This document shows, piece by piece, positions 15,421 to 29,900 of a stretch of 64,000 bases of DNA. A program made the translations under genes and the position numbers. Below the pieces are notes generated by a model. The model did not search any database, was not told the DNA's origin, and saw nothing but the letters and a program-made list of their open reading frames with translations. Position 1 is the stretch's first letter, and each line of letters opens with the position of its first letter. The DNA comes from a virus. Location: positions 1 through 64,000 of IMG/VR virus record IMGVR_UViG_3300009182_000047, one strand, 5' to 3'.

Positions 15421-17082
15421 TTATCTTCCATAACGGTAAATCTTAGGTCTAGGCCAAGTCTGTCCTTGGGTAGGTCGATTGCCTAAATTTATTTTAGGTC
15501 CAATTTGTCCAAAAATTTGGCGTTCTTTATAAAAATAGAGATATCTATTTTCCGATCCTTGAAGATCGGTATAATCAGTTGCGCCGCCAGTTCCTGCTGT
15601 AATTTGATTTTTTGTAGAGTGGGATTGTATATATGTAGATATTTGACTTTGTTTCATTGTAGGCCAGGTTTCAGCAACGCAGGCAACCACACCTGCGACC
15701 TGAGGACTAGCCATGGATGTTCCAGATTTTTTAGAAATATAATACGCAGTATTTCTAACATCATTTGAGAATGCGTTAATGGTTGAATTTACAGAACTCA
15801 TTATATAACTACCGGGAGCATAAAGATCTACCCTAGGGCCGCAGTTACTAAACGATGCCTTAGCTTCATTAACAGTTGATCCGACACATCCTACGCAAAT
15901 TGCACCAAGTACTGCTGTAATTGATCCACGCAAATAATAATATATAAAGGACCCAACGGCAAAATAATTATTGTAATCATCAGTAACAGTTGCGCTGTAA
16001 TTGCTTACCTTGCTAAACTGATTTCCGGCGGCGCCTACAACTATTACTCCGGCGGCCATAAGATCAATTAAATCTTGTTCTATTGAAGTATTCCTTACTG
16101 AAGGATACGCATAACCACCAGTATTGTATATTCCGTAGTTACTTAATTGCAAACTTGTAAATGGACCATTTATAATTGTTCCATTTATTCTAACAGAAGT
16201 AATTGAAGTAATTGCAACTTTTCCAGTTAATCCGTAACTGTGATTTGTAACGGTTGGATTTTTAATACCAGTTATTGGGTTGGGCAATTTATTTTGATGC
16301 CACACTTTGACGTAGTCGATGAAATAAATTGTAGATGCACTAGGACTGCTTGCATACGGACTTATATTATATATATTAGCATCATGGGCCCAACCTTGTG
16401 TATTGCCTGCTGTAATTCCAGCAACGTGTGTTCCGTGATCGTTATCGGTTGTTCTGTCTGAATATCCATCTCCATTAGTATCGGGATAAGTTGGATCAAC
16501 ATAGGGAGTATAGATATATGTACCCGCAGATCCTCCAGTAACTGTAGGATTTAAATTGAACCAATTATACTGAACTACTCTAGATCCTCCTGTACCATCA
16601 TTATTGACTGCAAACTCGGGGTGATTAGGATTCATATGCCCGTCTACTATGACAACATCTACATTTTTACCGCTAGCAGTTACATTAATTTCTCCAGTGA
16701 CTGATGACACAGCACCGTTAGATCCCCAACTAGGTCGAGTTGCTCCCTCGACTGATCTTAATAATCCCCAATTTTTGTAATTATCTGCAACTGAATTGGA
16801 TTTATTCCAGTATATACTTACTTCTGTCCAGCTTGGACTTAAAATTAATCCCTGTTCTTTAATTGATAGATCGACTTCTAGAACCCTAGGATCATGTCTA
16901 ATCTGATTGGCTTCTTCTTCAGTTAACAAATAATGTGTATTTCTGCTAACTGGTCGTCTATTGAAAACTTCGACTGCTCTATCAGGAATATATAAATTTC
17001 CACCAGGAGTTTCCATATCCTCATAGAATGAGTCTAAGTCCTCATGCTTGTGTAAAGTTACAACATATTCGCAAGTTTCCAT
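15421..17082 (-). CDS. Subtilisin-like (S8) serine protease in the fibre operon
   Basis: 553 residues with the full S8 catalytic set: Asp147 in VVIVDGHMNPNHPEF, His216 in DNDHGTHVAGITAG, oxyanion Asn354 in VVGAAGNQF and Ser456 in SGTSMASPQVAG. About 135 residues precede the catalytic domain and may be a pro-region or virion anchor; no signal peptide is seen. The C-terminal 35 residues are Gly/Pro/Arg-rich. It lies between fibre genes, so a virion-borne protease that matures fibres or digests host surface protein is plausible, but that is inference. Active-site residues are intact; the Asp is followed by Gly-His rather than the common Ser/Thr-Gly. Confidence 0.85.
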   Translation of the reverse strand: METCEYVVTLHKHEDLDSFYEDMETPGGNLYIPDRAVEVFNRRPVSRNTHYLLTEEEANQIRHDPRVLEVDLSIKEQGLILSPSWTEVSIYWNKSNSVADNYKNWGLLRSVEGATRPSWGSNGAVSSVTGEINVTASGKNVDVVIVDGHMNPNHPEFAVNNDGTGGSRVVQYNWFNLNPTVTGGSAGTYIYTPYVDPTYPDTNGDGYSDRTTDNDHGTHVAGITAGNTQGWAHDANIYNISPYASSPSASTIYFIDYVKVWHQNKLPNPITGIKNPTVTNHSYGLTGKVAITSITSVRINGTIINGPFTSLQLSNYGIYNTGGYAYPSVRNTSIEQDLIDLMAAGVIVVGAAGNQFSKVSNYSATVTDDYNNYFAVGSFIYYYLRGSITAVLGAICVGCVGSTVNEAKASFSNCGPRVDLYAPGSYIMSSVNSTINAFSNDVRNTAYYISKKSGTSMASPQVAGVVACVAETWPTMKQSQISTYIQSHSTKNQITAGTGGATDYTDLQGSENRYLYFYKERQIFGQIGPKINLGNRPTQGQTWPRPKIYRYGR

Positions 17083-17083
17083 A

Positions 17084-17935
17084 TTAGGCTTCCAATTGTA
17101 ATAAGTTTAATGTTACAGTTATAACTCTTGAAGAGATGTCTTTATTGGTAACTGCCAAATATATAGTAGATGTAGTGACAGTATCATTATTAAATCCGAC
17201 AACTCCCGGAGTAATTAATTGTGTTAATGCAGTAGCGGTAGTAATAACTTCTGCAATAACGCCAGCGCCCGGTAACGGATCATTACCTTCTGATCTAGCA
17301 GCATCGGCAGTTCTACTAGCAGCATCGGTGTATATTCTAACCCATGCAGGATAGTTAGTAACAACTTTTGACAATAGATAAGACTTGTATCCAGATGCTT
17401 GACAATTTCCAGTTTGATTTGTAGCTAAACTTGATCCAGTGATTGCTGCAACCGACGACCTCGATGATAATCCTATACCCGTTCCAACAGTAAACGGTCT
17501 CCACATATTAGTACTTGTGCTCCATACCAGGGCCTGACCATTAGTCGGGCGTACTGTTGTTGTATCGACATCGATAAATGAATCAATGCTGGTTGCAGTA
17601 TAAGGAGCAGGACTTCCAATTAAAGACAAATAGTTGCCCGTTGTCGAAACGGCGGCCAGTGTGATCCAGGTAGTAGTATAATTTGCATTTGTAAGTTTTG
17701 ATAAAACTTGTCCAGCAATACCGCCTGTTGGCACCCCAATACCGTCAATTCCATTAACTCCATTAGTACCGGTATTTCCCTTGGGTCCTTTAAATCCATC
17801 ATTGGTTAAATCAGTTTTAAGCTGAGTTTTAAAAGTTTGATAAGTAAGTCGTTTCGTAAGTTTATTGTCAACTACAACAAACGTTGTTAGATCTGTTGCG
17901 ACAGCAATAGTTGGTAATAGCGTAATATTTGGCAT
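17084..17935 (-). CDS. Tail fibre protein with short collagen-like stretch
   Basis: 283 residues. A beta-type N-terminal domain is followed near residue 49 by a Gly-X-Y run (GPKGNTGTNGVNGIDGIG), a trimeric collagen-like stem, then PTGGIAGQVLSK, a motif common in fibre stems. The C-terminal 130 residues are Ser/Thr/Ala-rich and end in beta strands (ITVTLNLLQLEA). Fits a small trimeric fibre. It follows the giant tail gene by 1 base. Confidence 0.75.
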   Translation of the reverse strand: MPNITLLPTIAVATDLTTFVVVDNKLTKRLTYQTFKTQLKTDLTNDGFKGPKGNTGTNGVNGIDGIGVPTGGIAGQVLSKLTNANYTTTWITLAAVSTTGNYLSLIGSPAPYTATSIDSFIDVDTTTVRPTNGQALVWSTSTNMWRPFTVGTGIGLSSRSSVAAITGSSLATNQTGNCQASGYKSYLLSKVVTNYPAWVRIYTDAASRTADAARSEGNDPLPGAGVIAEVITTATALTQLITPGVVGFNNDTVTTSTIYLAVTNKDISSRVITVTLNLLQLEA

Positions 17936-17936
17936 T

Positions 17937-20900
17937 TTAATATCCTTGTAAAGGTTCTCCGTTTTCGTCTGTTAGCGCATTGCTTTCTTCAGTTAGCATG
18001 TTATCTCCACCATAGAAATATATATTAGGTAAGTCAGCTGTTCTAAAACGTAAGAATGTAGCCTGTGTTCCTGTACTTGATAACAATGAAGTCGAAGCAG
18101 TATCTTCCCAGAACTCGCCTTGTCTTTGTACTATTGTAATCCTTGTACCTGCTTTTATTTCTTCAGCAATATTTAATGTAATTTTTGTCGGTTCAATAAA
18201 AGTTAATGGCCATGCTATAGTAATTGCATCTGCAAAGCCAACACCCCAACCATTAAATAGATCATTATGTCCTGAATAAACAACTATATATCGGTGTCCG
18301 CTAGCATCCTGCATAATCCATCCCGGTTGTATCTTCATTGTTTCTGTAGTTTCATGAAACACCCAACCTGATCCATACTGTATATGGCCACCATTTACCA
18401 TTTCAGTAACTAGTACAGTCTTTGGCATATTAATACTAAATTCTGGAGGATATACTATTGTACTTTCTGGAGAATTATAATAAGATATAGATTTATCATG
18501 TACTTCTAAAGAAGTCTTTCTCAGTCTGCGTCCTCCATAATAAACTTCAACTTGATCAACTGCATTAGCTAAGTTGGATAGTATAATTCCTGCTCCAACG
18601 CTAGTGGTTGTATTAACTGAAAAAGTAGCGGTGTTGCCTATTGTACTAATAATATATGTAGTAGCAGTCGACGTAGGAATGTGTTGTACTAAATTACGAT
18701 ACACTGTAGGAATAGATTGCCTAACACTTTGATCGATAACCTTTGTACCAATATCCGAGAACAATGCAGGACCTGTGCCCAATGTGCTTCTTCTCAACTG
18801 ACTTAACACATTTCCATCTTTTTCCAAATATTCGATACGCTCGCCATCGATATAAACAACACCTGGTAAGTTTAATCCAGGATTAGGTTCTAGTAAGTGG
18901 TCTCCATCTTCAACAAATACTCTATCACTATCATATGTCAATGGCTCTGTTAGAGCTGTGCTAAAATATTTTGATATGCGGTGAAAATCTTGTCTATTGA
19001 ACATATCATTGAACAGTCTAAATCCTAAAATTTTATCATCAAAGGTCGGAGGATTTACTGTAACTATCACTATGTCGTCGGTTAATCCCACGTCAATAAA
19101 TTCTGACAATTCAATAGTCTTATAATCATCGAGTAACATGTAATCATAACCACCAATTAATGGTTTGTTGTTAACAGTTACCCATGTATAGCTTTCATTG
19201 ATTGCTGGAAGTGTTAATGTAAATTTTCTAGAGTAATTTCCTTTGAATCGTTCTGTTCTAATCAGCATATTATCGTGATTGGTAAAAGTGGTTACCTTAA
19301 TAGTAGCATCAGAGATAGGCGATGAAAAATACAATGTATCGCCTGCAACCGTGTATTCGTAATCCACCATTGGAGTGATTGCAATAGCATCGCCAGTTCT
19401 GATTGTTGGTACTAAGATTGTTATAGTTTCATTAATTACATTAACTGCGAAATCATATCCCGGACGCAATTCTTTTCCATTTAGGTATACTTTGACATTG
19501 TCTAAACTATATGTGCTCGGACGAGAGTTTTTAGGATCAATTGCAAATGTTGTAATTCCAGATCGAATTTTATAGTAAGTCGCCCACGGAGGAAGCATTC
19601 TGTATCTTCCTGTTGAAGTTATTTTCTCAACAATTATTTCTTCACTTAGTGGTTCAATAATAGTTGGAGGCATCGCTAGTATCATACTAGTGATCGAAGA
19701 AGAAGAAGAAGAAACTGTATTAAATTGTTCATATACTCTGTTAAAAACAGGATATACCGCATCAAAGAACCATGCTTCGAATGTATAAGATCCTGAATTT
19801 AATCCATAAATTTTTACAGAAGCTCGATTGTTAACTAGGCTAACTGGTTCCAAAGTATATCCATAATTATATCCTGGAAGGAGTAGAGGAACCGGATGTC
19901 CGTTTGCAAGAACATAAACACTCTTGACATCGTCTATCATCAATAAACTAGATACCATTGCAGTGCCTGTACCTTCAATTGTAGAAATGTCAACTGCTAT
20001 AAAACTACTATCCATTTTAACATCAGATCCCACAGTGATGAAAGTATATCCAATTTTTGTTATAGCCAGTTGTGCAGGAACAATAATTTCATTTCCAAAA
20101 ATAGCATACTGAGTAGATGAACTAAATGCACCTTCGTTGTCCACTCTGGTATAAGTTATTCCATTTGCATACACTAAAAATCCAGCAGGAGTTGCTGGAA
20201 CATAAGTTAGTTTGGCTCTAGTAGGAACATTAGTAATTGCAGTAAACACACCAGATTGTACCAACGGAGAAGAAGGAGTTCCCACAGTATAGACATTAAT
20301 TCCTAGAGAGTCTCTTACATAGCCTGGAACACATTCTTCTGGTGCGTGACTATCTATTTCATTTAAGAAATTATTACCATCAATTCTAATATCTTCTGCT
20401 TTGTATCCATTAAAATTATCTTGTATATAGGAACCACTAATTAAAGAATCTAAATTACTATATTCAGTATTATAACTATAAAATTCTATTTCAGTAAAAT
20501 CATATAATTTAACATCTACAGTCCCAGATAAAATTGCACCGGTTGCATTTTGTACAGATACAATTGATCTATTATAACCGTCAACTGAATTTGTTACACT
20601 ATACCACACTGTATCAGTACTTGTTGACAATACTTCAGTAGAGTTTAGATACACAGAAGCACGGGCGGTCTGCTCAACAGTAGCAAGGATATTTACAACC
20701 AAATGTGTACTGCTATCAAAAGTAGTAACTGTGTGATCAATTAATTTATTTTTGCTATTAACATAGCTCACATTTTCACTTAATAGATCAAAATATGGAA
20801 AACGGCCACTGAGTGGCATGAGCGGGAGAACAGTTGCCGTGCTGCTTAAAGTAAATTGAGATTTAAATTGAATTTGATTAGTTGTAGCTGCTTCAACATA

Positions 20901-23900
20901 TGCAAATTGATTATATCCAGGGTCCAAACTACCAGCAATGCTACCATACGACTTAAGGGGGCCGCTCAGGTACATATTAGGAGGAATACTATATCCCATT
21001 CCCGGGTTGGTAACTTGTATAATTGTGGCAGTATTTCCATCAAATAGCGGAACAGCAGTAGCTTGAATGCCGCCAGGAAAATCTGGAGGGGCAATTATTA
21101 CTGAAACTGAAGGAATATCTGTGTAGGTATTAACTACAGGTCTGCTTCCTCTAACAAAGTATATAGTTTCAATTCCATATCCGGCAAGACTGTTTACGCC
21201 GTAAATTTTAACTCGATCTCCTTTTGAAATTGCAGTACGGAAAGGATCTTTAGTTTCTATAGTTATAGTAGAACCTTTGGCGGTACCAGTAGACCAAGCA
21301 TAAAAAATTTGTGTATCGACTCGATCTAATGTACTTATATACACGATACCATCTTTGCGTTCTGGAAGTGGACGGTTCACACCTGTAACTACAGTTCCAG
21401 GTTTAAAAATTTGATTATATGTTGAGGTACCAGCAAATCCAATTGATTGTCCTGGAAAAATTCCGTCAATAGATGCTACAGAAAAAGCCTGGGTGGGGAA
21501 ATATAAATCTTGGAGTAATTGTGTTTTAGTATAAGAACTAAGAGTATCTCCCCAGGGCGCAGAGTCAAACCCTGTGCCAGTGCTATCCCAGTTAGGTGTT
21601 TGTTCAAACTTTAATCCTTGGATTTGTGTTCCGGAATATTCAATGCCGTCCATTAGCAACGGTAATTCTTTACCTGGCATCAAATCTGTGGGATTATACA
21701 TTTTGTTAATTCTATCTACAGCATTATATAGGTCAATATTTTTGTTATAGGTAATTTTAAAAACTTGTTCAAAATTAGGAATCTGATTTAAAAATACAAA
21801 TTTGGCATAATGTCTAATATTATCGGGCAAGTTATTAGGCGTAATAGTATTAAAGTATTTGTATCGGTGATCGATCATTCTTTCACCTTCCCAGGAATTT
21901 CTAGGGAATGCTGCGGGAATATTGATACCATCTTTTTCAACTTTTATCTGATAATATTCAATTGTATAATCAGCACTATATACCAATTTTCCATCTACTA
22001 AAGGTGTAATTGTTTTTTTATCCGGGCTAGCAAGCCAAGTTAATGTAAATTTGTTGGTTGTTCCGTCGCATAAAAATTCATCAGTCACTGTTAGATCGAT
22101 TAAGTCACCCGATGAAGAAGTTCTATCAAACTTAATACCAATAAGATTTTTTCTTGTATTAATGTTATCCATTATTACAGATACCCTTGCTACATCAATG
22201 ACAGAACCACCGCCTACAATAGTTGCAAGAGGAGTAGCAGTGTACCCGCTTCCTGGGTTGGTTACAATTACTTTATAAACTTTTCCATTTCTAATGTACG
22301 CTTCAGCTTCGGCACCTGATCCAGAATCTCCAGGAGCCGTGGTAATTACGACCGTGGGTCTTTCACTATATCCCGATCCGGTGTATCCTACTTCAATTGA
22401 ACCAACAAATAATTTATAATTATCGTTCCAATTTTTCCATGGATAATTCATTAATATAGGATCGCCAACATTGACAGTTGTTAAAGAATTAGTCAAAGTA
22501 TTAACATATGCAGGTAAATCAAAATCTGTAATGTTAAGGTTAAAGCCTTCAGATGTTTGACCGTCAACATGACTATATATTGAAGTATAACTACGTATCT
22601 TGGTATGATAAGGTTTTACTTCTTTTATATATTCTTCAAAGTAAGATTCATTGTTTAATTTATAAACAGACGGCTGATCCAGTGATCCTATATTATTTGA
22701 CACATTAATAAAAGAAGTTTTAAATGCCCAGTCTAATAATTTTTGTTCCGTTAGTGCAAATTTAACCGCAGCAAAAAAGAATAAGTTCCAATTAACTTTT
22801 AAATCATTAATAAAAATATTATTTTTTAATGCTAAAAGAATATAGTACAGTTCTTGATCAGGAATTTGATTATACGGAGTTTCTTCAATTGATGCTGCAT
22901 CATATAGATATTTTCCCTTTGTATAATCCCACAACGTGTCAAGCAGTTGAATTGTTCCTAGTTCTCTATATATTATGTCGTATAATGGAATATAATTTCC
23001 TAATCCATTAACTTTCTTTAATATAGCATACCGACCATCGCCTATATTTTTAACTTTGACATACTCGCCGTCGGTAATTGACGTTAACGAACCCAATTCA
23101 GATAGATTAGAAATAGTATAGGTCAAACTTTTATACGAATCAAATTCAGAACTTACCCAATCAACTGCTGTCCAAAATTTTGTAGTGTCGTATTTTTGTG
23201 TTTGAGTTTTTATCCAAGTACGAAACACATAATCAAAAGTGTGTTTAGACCACTTACCGTTAATATCAGAATTAGTTTGAACAATAACAGTATGAGGCCG
23301 TACTGTTGTTTGAACATTAATATCAGTATATCCACTACCTGGATTAATGATTGTTACAGAAATAACTCGACCTTGCGTATCAATAGTTGTTGTTATCTCA
23401 GCAGGCGTTAAAGATGAAGAAATAATATTAATTTTAGGAGCAATACTATAACCAAAACCAGGATTTGTTATGATTACATTTTTTACTTTTCCATTTTCTG
23501 CATAACATTCTAATTCTGCTTGAACATATCTAACTGTATAGATTTCGTTTAATGCATCTAAGTCTTCGACTATTTGATCATATTCGTATGAATATAGTGC
23601 AGGAAGTTCTTCTTTTTTATTAAGATTTTCAAAAGAATAATTTCCCACTATTCTATTTTTTACAAATACTGAATTTATAAAAGAAATTAAATTTCGTAAT
23701 GCAGCAAGTCTGTCTTTAAAGAATGTTTGCTGAGGACGGATTCCGATTCCGTATCTATTTCTATATGTAAGATTTGTACTAGGAACAACATTACCCAAAG
23801 AATCATGTCCTAATAAACTGTCAAATAATTTTTTCTCAAGTAATGTATTAGGAACATTCGTGTGATCTCCTTCGTTTAATAATAACCATTCAGTATGTTT

Positions 23901-26900
23901 GGGAATTATTGAATTTGCATCAGTCGAAATACTGGCATTGATTCTATTCCCAACTAACATAGATTGCACATTGGCAAATGCAACAGCATTAGGCGATATT
24001 ATTTCTATAAACTTTAATCCATTAGCTGTTGGATCTGCAATATAGCTAGCAACTTGATAACTGCTTAATCTTCTATTATTGTTAGGTAATGTTAATTTAT
24101 TCTTTACCCAGAAATAATAAACATTCTCAAAGGAACCAGTGACATTGTTAAACACTTGTTTAACAGAAATAATACTATTATCGGGATACTTAGGTTGACC
24201 GCTGATACCTTTTGTTAGTCCGTTATTTGTGTCAGCTACTGCGGCCCACTCACTAGGTAACATATCAGATTTTACCCATTCATAGACATCAATAGTAGCT
24301 CCTGGGAACATACGTCCCCAATTATTTTTTCTAAATATTTCGTTGCCTTGCTCGTACCACATATATTTGGCAGTACTTAAATCCCACCACAGGTCTCCAA
24401 TATGTTCATCTAACCAGTTTGTCTCATTATTAACAATAGTGCTGGCTAAACCGATAGAGTAGGTAGCAGGATCAAATGCTGCTTTATATTTTAATTCTTG
24501 TTCAGCAATGCCGGCAATCTTGCCTTTTACAGGATCAACAACATCGAGGTAATTGACAATTTCTTCTTTTAAAGTATCAATTAGTGCAACACGGTTAATT
24601 GATGAAACATCGACTGTATCTTCTTGTTCTCTTAATATTTTCCAACTACCGCTAGTAATATCAATCTTATTGAAGATATATAATTTAGATTCGTCAGATA
24701 TCAAAGGCGATGCCGAGTATTGTTGACTAGTCGGAGCTCCAATAATAACTTCATGATTAGTTGCTACAACAGAATTTCCATATCTGCTGCCTTTTAAAAT
24801 AACGGTATCATTTAATTCATCTGCCTGGATAAAATAATTTCCTATTTTATTATAAACATAAACTGTTCCTGCATCTTCAACAGATTCAAAAAACTTGGTA
24901 GAATCGCCGTCAAATGTTGTTTGTCCAACATTGATAGATGCATCATAAACTTGTTTTTTACTTCTATTTTTACCCAATGCACTAATTGCAATAGTAAGTT
25001 CGTCTTTACTGATAGAAATAGAATGACCAAATTTTAAATCATTGGTAGGTAAGGGGTTGCTAATAATTTGATTTAAGACATACATTCCGTTAGTCAATGT
25101 GTAAATTACAACTTTTCCGTACGGGTCATTAGTAGACTTTGTTTCAGGGGCTGATATTAGTAAATATTTTTTTGACTCTGAAAAAGCAATATCGTATCCA
25201 AATTTAGAATTAACACCGAACGGTGAGTTAATTGTTTGCGTATGTGTTAAATTAATATCAAATAATTGAACAACGCCTGTTGATGTAAAATACCCAGGCG
25301 CACTAATTGCAATAGTTGTGCCGTTGAGTGTTCCTGCAACTTTATATCCCCATTGGTTTCCAGCAGACAATGAAATAGATGAAGTTGATACAACCAGAGG
25401 TACTGTATTGGTTAAAGTAAATCCCTTGACAGTTGCAGTAGTCACATTAGTAATTGTATTTGTTATAGCAGTGATTTTATAAGCATACACTGATCCAGGG
25501 CCATTAAAGGATGCGGTACCAGGGGCACTAACTAGCATTGTAGTGGAGCCGGTGGATACTTGATTAATATATATAGAATGGCCAAATCTAGAATTAGCAG
25601 CAGTATCGGCAGTCGTACCGTAAGGATTTACCAATACTAAATCAACATTAATTACACCAAATTCTTCGTCTCTACTGTTTATCTTAACTAAACCTTCCTT
25701 GACAAAAGATTTAATTTCTCCAGATCCCGTACTTAAAATTACGGTACCAGTTCCGATTGTTGTAGACCTAACAAAAGTAGCGTCCGGCGCACCGGCAATA
25801 TATAATTTTTTATTAATGTCGTACTGTAATGAATATCCAAATTGTGTAGAGCTAGTACTACTACAATATTGTTTACTGCTGCTATTTAAAATGTAATCGT
25901 ATTGTCGAGACCACACATTATTAATTTTATTGTAGACTTTAATTCGGCCCCAATTAAATGCATTCTCAAGTCTCCATCCCGGAGCTGATACCAACATAAC
26001 ATCACTGTTATCATTGGCATATATAGAAGAACCAAATTGTTGTCCTAGGGAGGCGGTAGACGCTGCATTAACGGTAGGTGAATAATTTTTAATTTTTTCA
26101 TAAACTTGCCATTTACCATCAATACCAGTATCAATCCAGACTTTGTCTCCCGAGTTTAATTTCAACAAATCTGTAATAGTGCTCAGTTCATCGAGATTGT
26201 TGTACCTGGCGCTGCTAAATGTGAATAAAGAACCATAGTTTAATAGTTCTGCATTTTCAATAGTAGTTAGAGTAGAAGATACTGTAAATTGATTTAATTC
26301 AGATATTGAAGTAACAACATATACTCCATTAACTTGTTGATTAAATCTGACTATAGAAACAATATCTCCTGCTGTTAGATTATGATAACTGTCTGTAACA
26401 AATGTAATTTCGCTACCAGGGGCGCTAACATAAACACCTGTTATCTCTGCTAATTGTTTTACGTATCTATAAACTGTCCAATCACCATTTTCTAAAAAGC
26501 CTAACCATATGGTATCGCCTTCTTTTAAGATATGGTTATTTGCAATATCTAATAAACTATTTTTATTATAAGCCGTTGATGTAATGTCATCTAATCGAAC
26601 ATATCCTGCGGTTGTTAATTTTAAATTATTATCTTCCCATGTTCCTTTATAGGAATCAAATGTATTTGAAGGAACATAATTATTAGGTGTTAGTAGCAAA
26701 GAAGCCGATGTTACATAGTTAACCAAAGGAGCAGTAACAGTCGGAATGCTGTCAGTAAATTTAACGATATAGGGATTTTCTAGAGCAGTGCCCTCTGTTA
26801 AAGGAAATTCAATTTCATTAAATGAGTTGTAGCTCCCATACTGACCTACTCTAAATGCCCATTCTTCTTTAAAGGTAATATTCCCTTTATTTGTATTTTG

Positions 26901-29900
26901 AGCAGCCTTTGATAACTTATCAAGTGCGTTTTTTGTTCCTTTATCTTTAATAAATCCTTGATAGAATTTATACTGACTTATAGAATTAGTAAAAATATTA
27001 TCCAGGTATGTCCTAGGAGTATATCCTGTAAGATGTTGTGCCAACCGCTGCTGACCAAAATCAAAGTTATCAATATCTAAACTGTAAAAGTCTTCAAATT
27101 GATTAATTTTATAATCAAAGTTAGGCAGCAATTGGGGGATTGGCTTGCTCGCCAATTGATCCCACTCTGTAAAATTAAATGTAGGGCTTGCAGATACTTT
27201 GGCCAACGCTTCGTAATATCTGCCATTATATCGAACAACTGTGCCGGGTAAGTAAGTTCCAGAAGCGGACCAATCTATGATTTTAACATTATCAAAAACA
27301 AATCCCGGACTAAACAAATCACCATTCCAATTTTTAGTCCTAAATCCTGATAATTTAATTCTTTGCTGTTTATATCCAGTCTCTACATCATATATAATGT
27401 CGTTAAACATTGTATAATTTTTAAAGACCATGGCATGCTCTTTTTGTACAGAATTAATAGTAGCAAAGAAAAGACCTTCATTGGGATCAGTAGTTTTAAT
27501 TATGCAAACTGTATCTTCCCTAGACATAGTAAAGCTATTAATAGGATATGGTTTTCCATCTGCTTTTAAAAGACTGTATTCGTACTTGCTGGAATTAATA
27601 TCATCTGCTACTGAATTAGGGAAACTATATTTGATATAATTTGCAAAAGGACTTAATGTAATTAAATTGTTTTCGGCCCAATTTTGAGTTGTCCAATACA
27701 AAAATTCTTTACCTGTAAATTTCCAATTTAACATTTCGTTTAAATCGGTACTGAACTCATCAAATATAAATCCTTCAGCTTCAAGGTACGCACCGTATCC
27801 AACAATTATATTATATACTTCTTGTACTGTGGATAATTCAGTGCCGTAAGGGATTTGTGTTATAGTTTTCTCAAAAGAAGATGCTAGTTTTGCTTCGGCG
27901 CCTCCTACAATAGGTAATCCGGGCAAAGGAACATACAATGTAGGATCAAATGTGGATTCAGCAACATGTCCTACTTTAACTCTGTAAAACTTATTGCCGT
28001 ATCTAATAAGTTGACCTTGCTTATAATATCTAGTAGTGGGTCCAGATGCACTTGTTAAATCAACAGAACTTAATCCAGAATTTCCATTGTTAACAACATT
28101 TGACCAATCTGAAAATTCTTCTGATACGCCGCCCACTTTTACTGCACCTGTTGCGGCATTTGAGATAGGGTTAAAAATTTTAAAATATGGATTAGCTACA
28201 TCATATCCTTTAATTACAAAATTACCGTTAGATCTTTGAACAATGATACCAGAAATTCTAGCAGTTTTAATAGGATTGCTTACATTTAATATTAAAGAAT
28301 AATCTTCAGGAGGCAAAACTACACCAGGACTAGTTGATGCAGGATCAATAGAATCAATTGTAATTTGTAATTTTTCCTTGCTAGCAAACCCGCCTAGCTT
28401 GTGGAAAAGATTAGATTCTAAGTAAGTAAGATCTTGTTTTAATACATTGATATAGTTTTGATCTTTCTGATTACCTTTCTCAATAACATAAGATCCATAA
28501 CCTGCAATCATAGAATCTGCATCGCCTTCAATGACCAGCTTTCTAGGATCTAAATAAAGACCAGTGGTAGTGTAAGTTACCTGGCCCAATGGGTTAATGG
28601 TTGTTCTACTGGTGTCATATAACGTAGAACAAAAATTTGTAGGGTCTAATAAGGCGGCAGTAGATATCAATGCAAACGGCCAAGCACTACTATTTCTCCA
28701 TGCATTTTCAGCCGGACCCATATCACCAAATTTCCAACTGGCAAGTTTGTCTTGATAGTTACTTGCCGATACTAAAAACAACTCTGGGCTCTTTAAATTC
28801 CCCAATGCATCTACAGGAATAATATTACTTAACCCTTGACGAACATAATTTGTATCAAAAGTGCCAGTACTTGCGTTATAACCAAGTTCAATATCTGACC
28901 ACATGACCGTATTGGCAGAGGTATATGGAGCCGGTCCATATATATTCTCCCACCAAATTGGTTTGGTTGTTAAACCTAACATTTCCCACGGTCTAATATC
29001 AGGACGCTGGGTATCATAAAAATATCTAAATAAATTCTTAGAGGTACCAGTCACTTCGCTATTAAACCATTTGTCGATACTACCTTTAAAATTCCAGGTC
29101 TTTGAATTACCAGAATCAAATGTAGAATTGGTCTTTACATCAACGTTGTTTATACCTGCCCATCTAGAAAAATCACTAATAAGGATGCTGTTTAAATCTT
29201 CAACAGAATATTTTGTATTTCTAAATGCGCCAGGTTGTATTGCAATAATATCAAATAATTTACTGTTGTATTGAACTTTAATATTATTAAAAATTCGTTG
29301 TTCAAATTCAAGAATAATAGCATCTCTATAATCGCCGTAGGCTTTTATGATACTACCGTCATGCCCTTTAATACATAATGTAGGAACAACATAAGAGGTA
29401 TCTGTATAAATTTCAGGTACTGTTGCAGGATATAGTCCCAATTTACTAGGGGTAGGAGGTACATAACTTCCCAGTGTATTTGGATAACAATTAATAGATA
29501 TAACGTCATTAACTAATAAATCTGTTAAGAAAATAACCGATCCATTAATATAACTAAATGTATAATCTACTCCATATGATTGCTGGACATTGTTCAAATA
29601 AACATTAACTGCTTTAAAACTTAATCTAGTCAGATCAAATTCAAATCCTATAGGATATTCAACATTGTTAATATCTCGAACAGTAAATGTTCTAACTGTT
29701 TTGTTTTGACCATAACCTAACATATCAGAACGCTGATACATTGATTTAATATCTTTGGCTCGATTTAAATTAGTTAAAATAGAATCCACTGCATCAATGG
29801 GAGATGCTTGGTTGTCAATTGCAATTAATGATCTTAAAAAATTCATTTTAAACTGACTATAATGATCGCCAGCTTGTCTAATTGCATCAACTAAATTATG

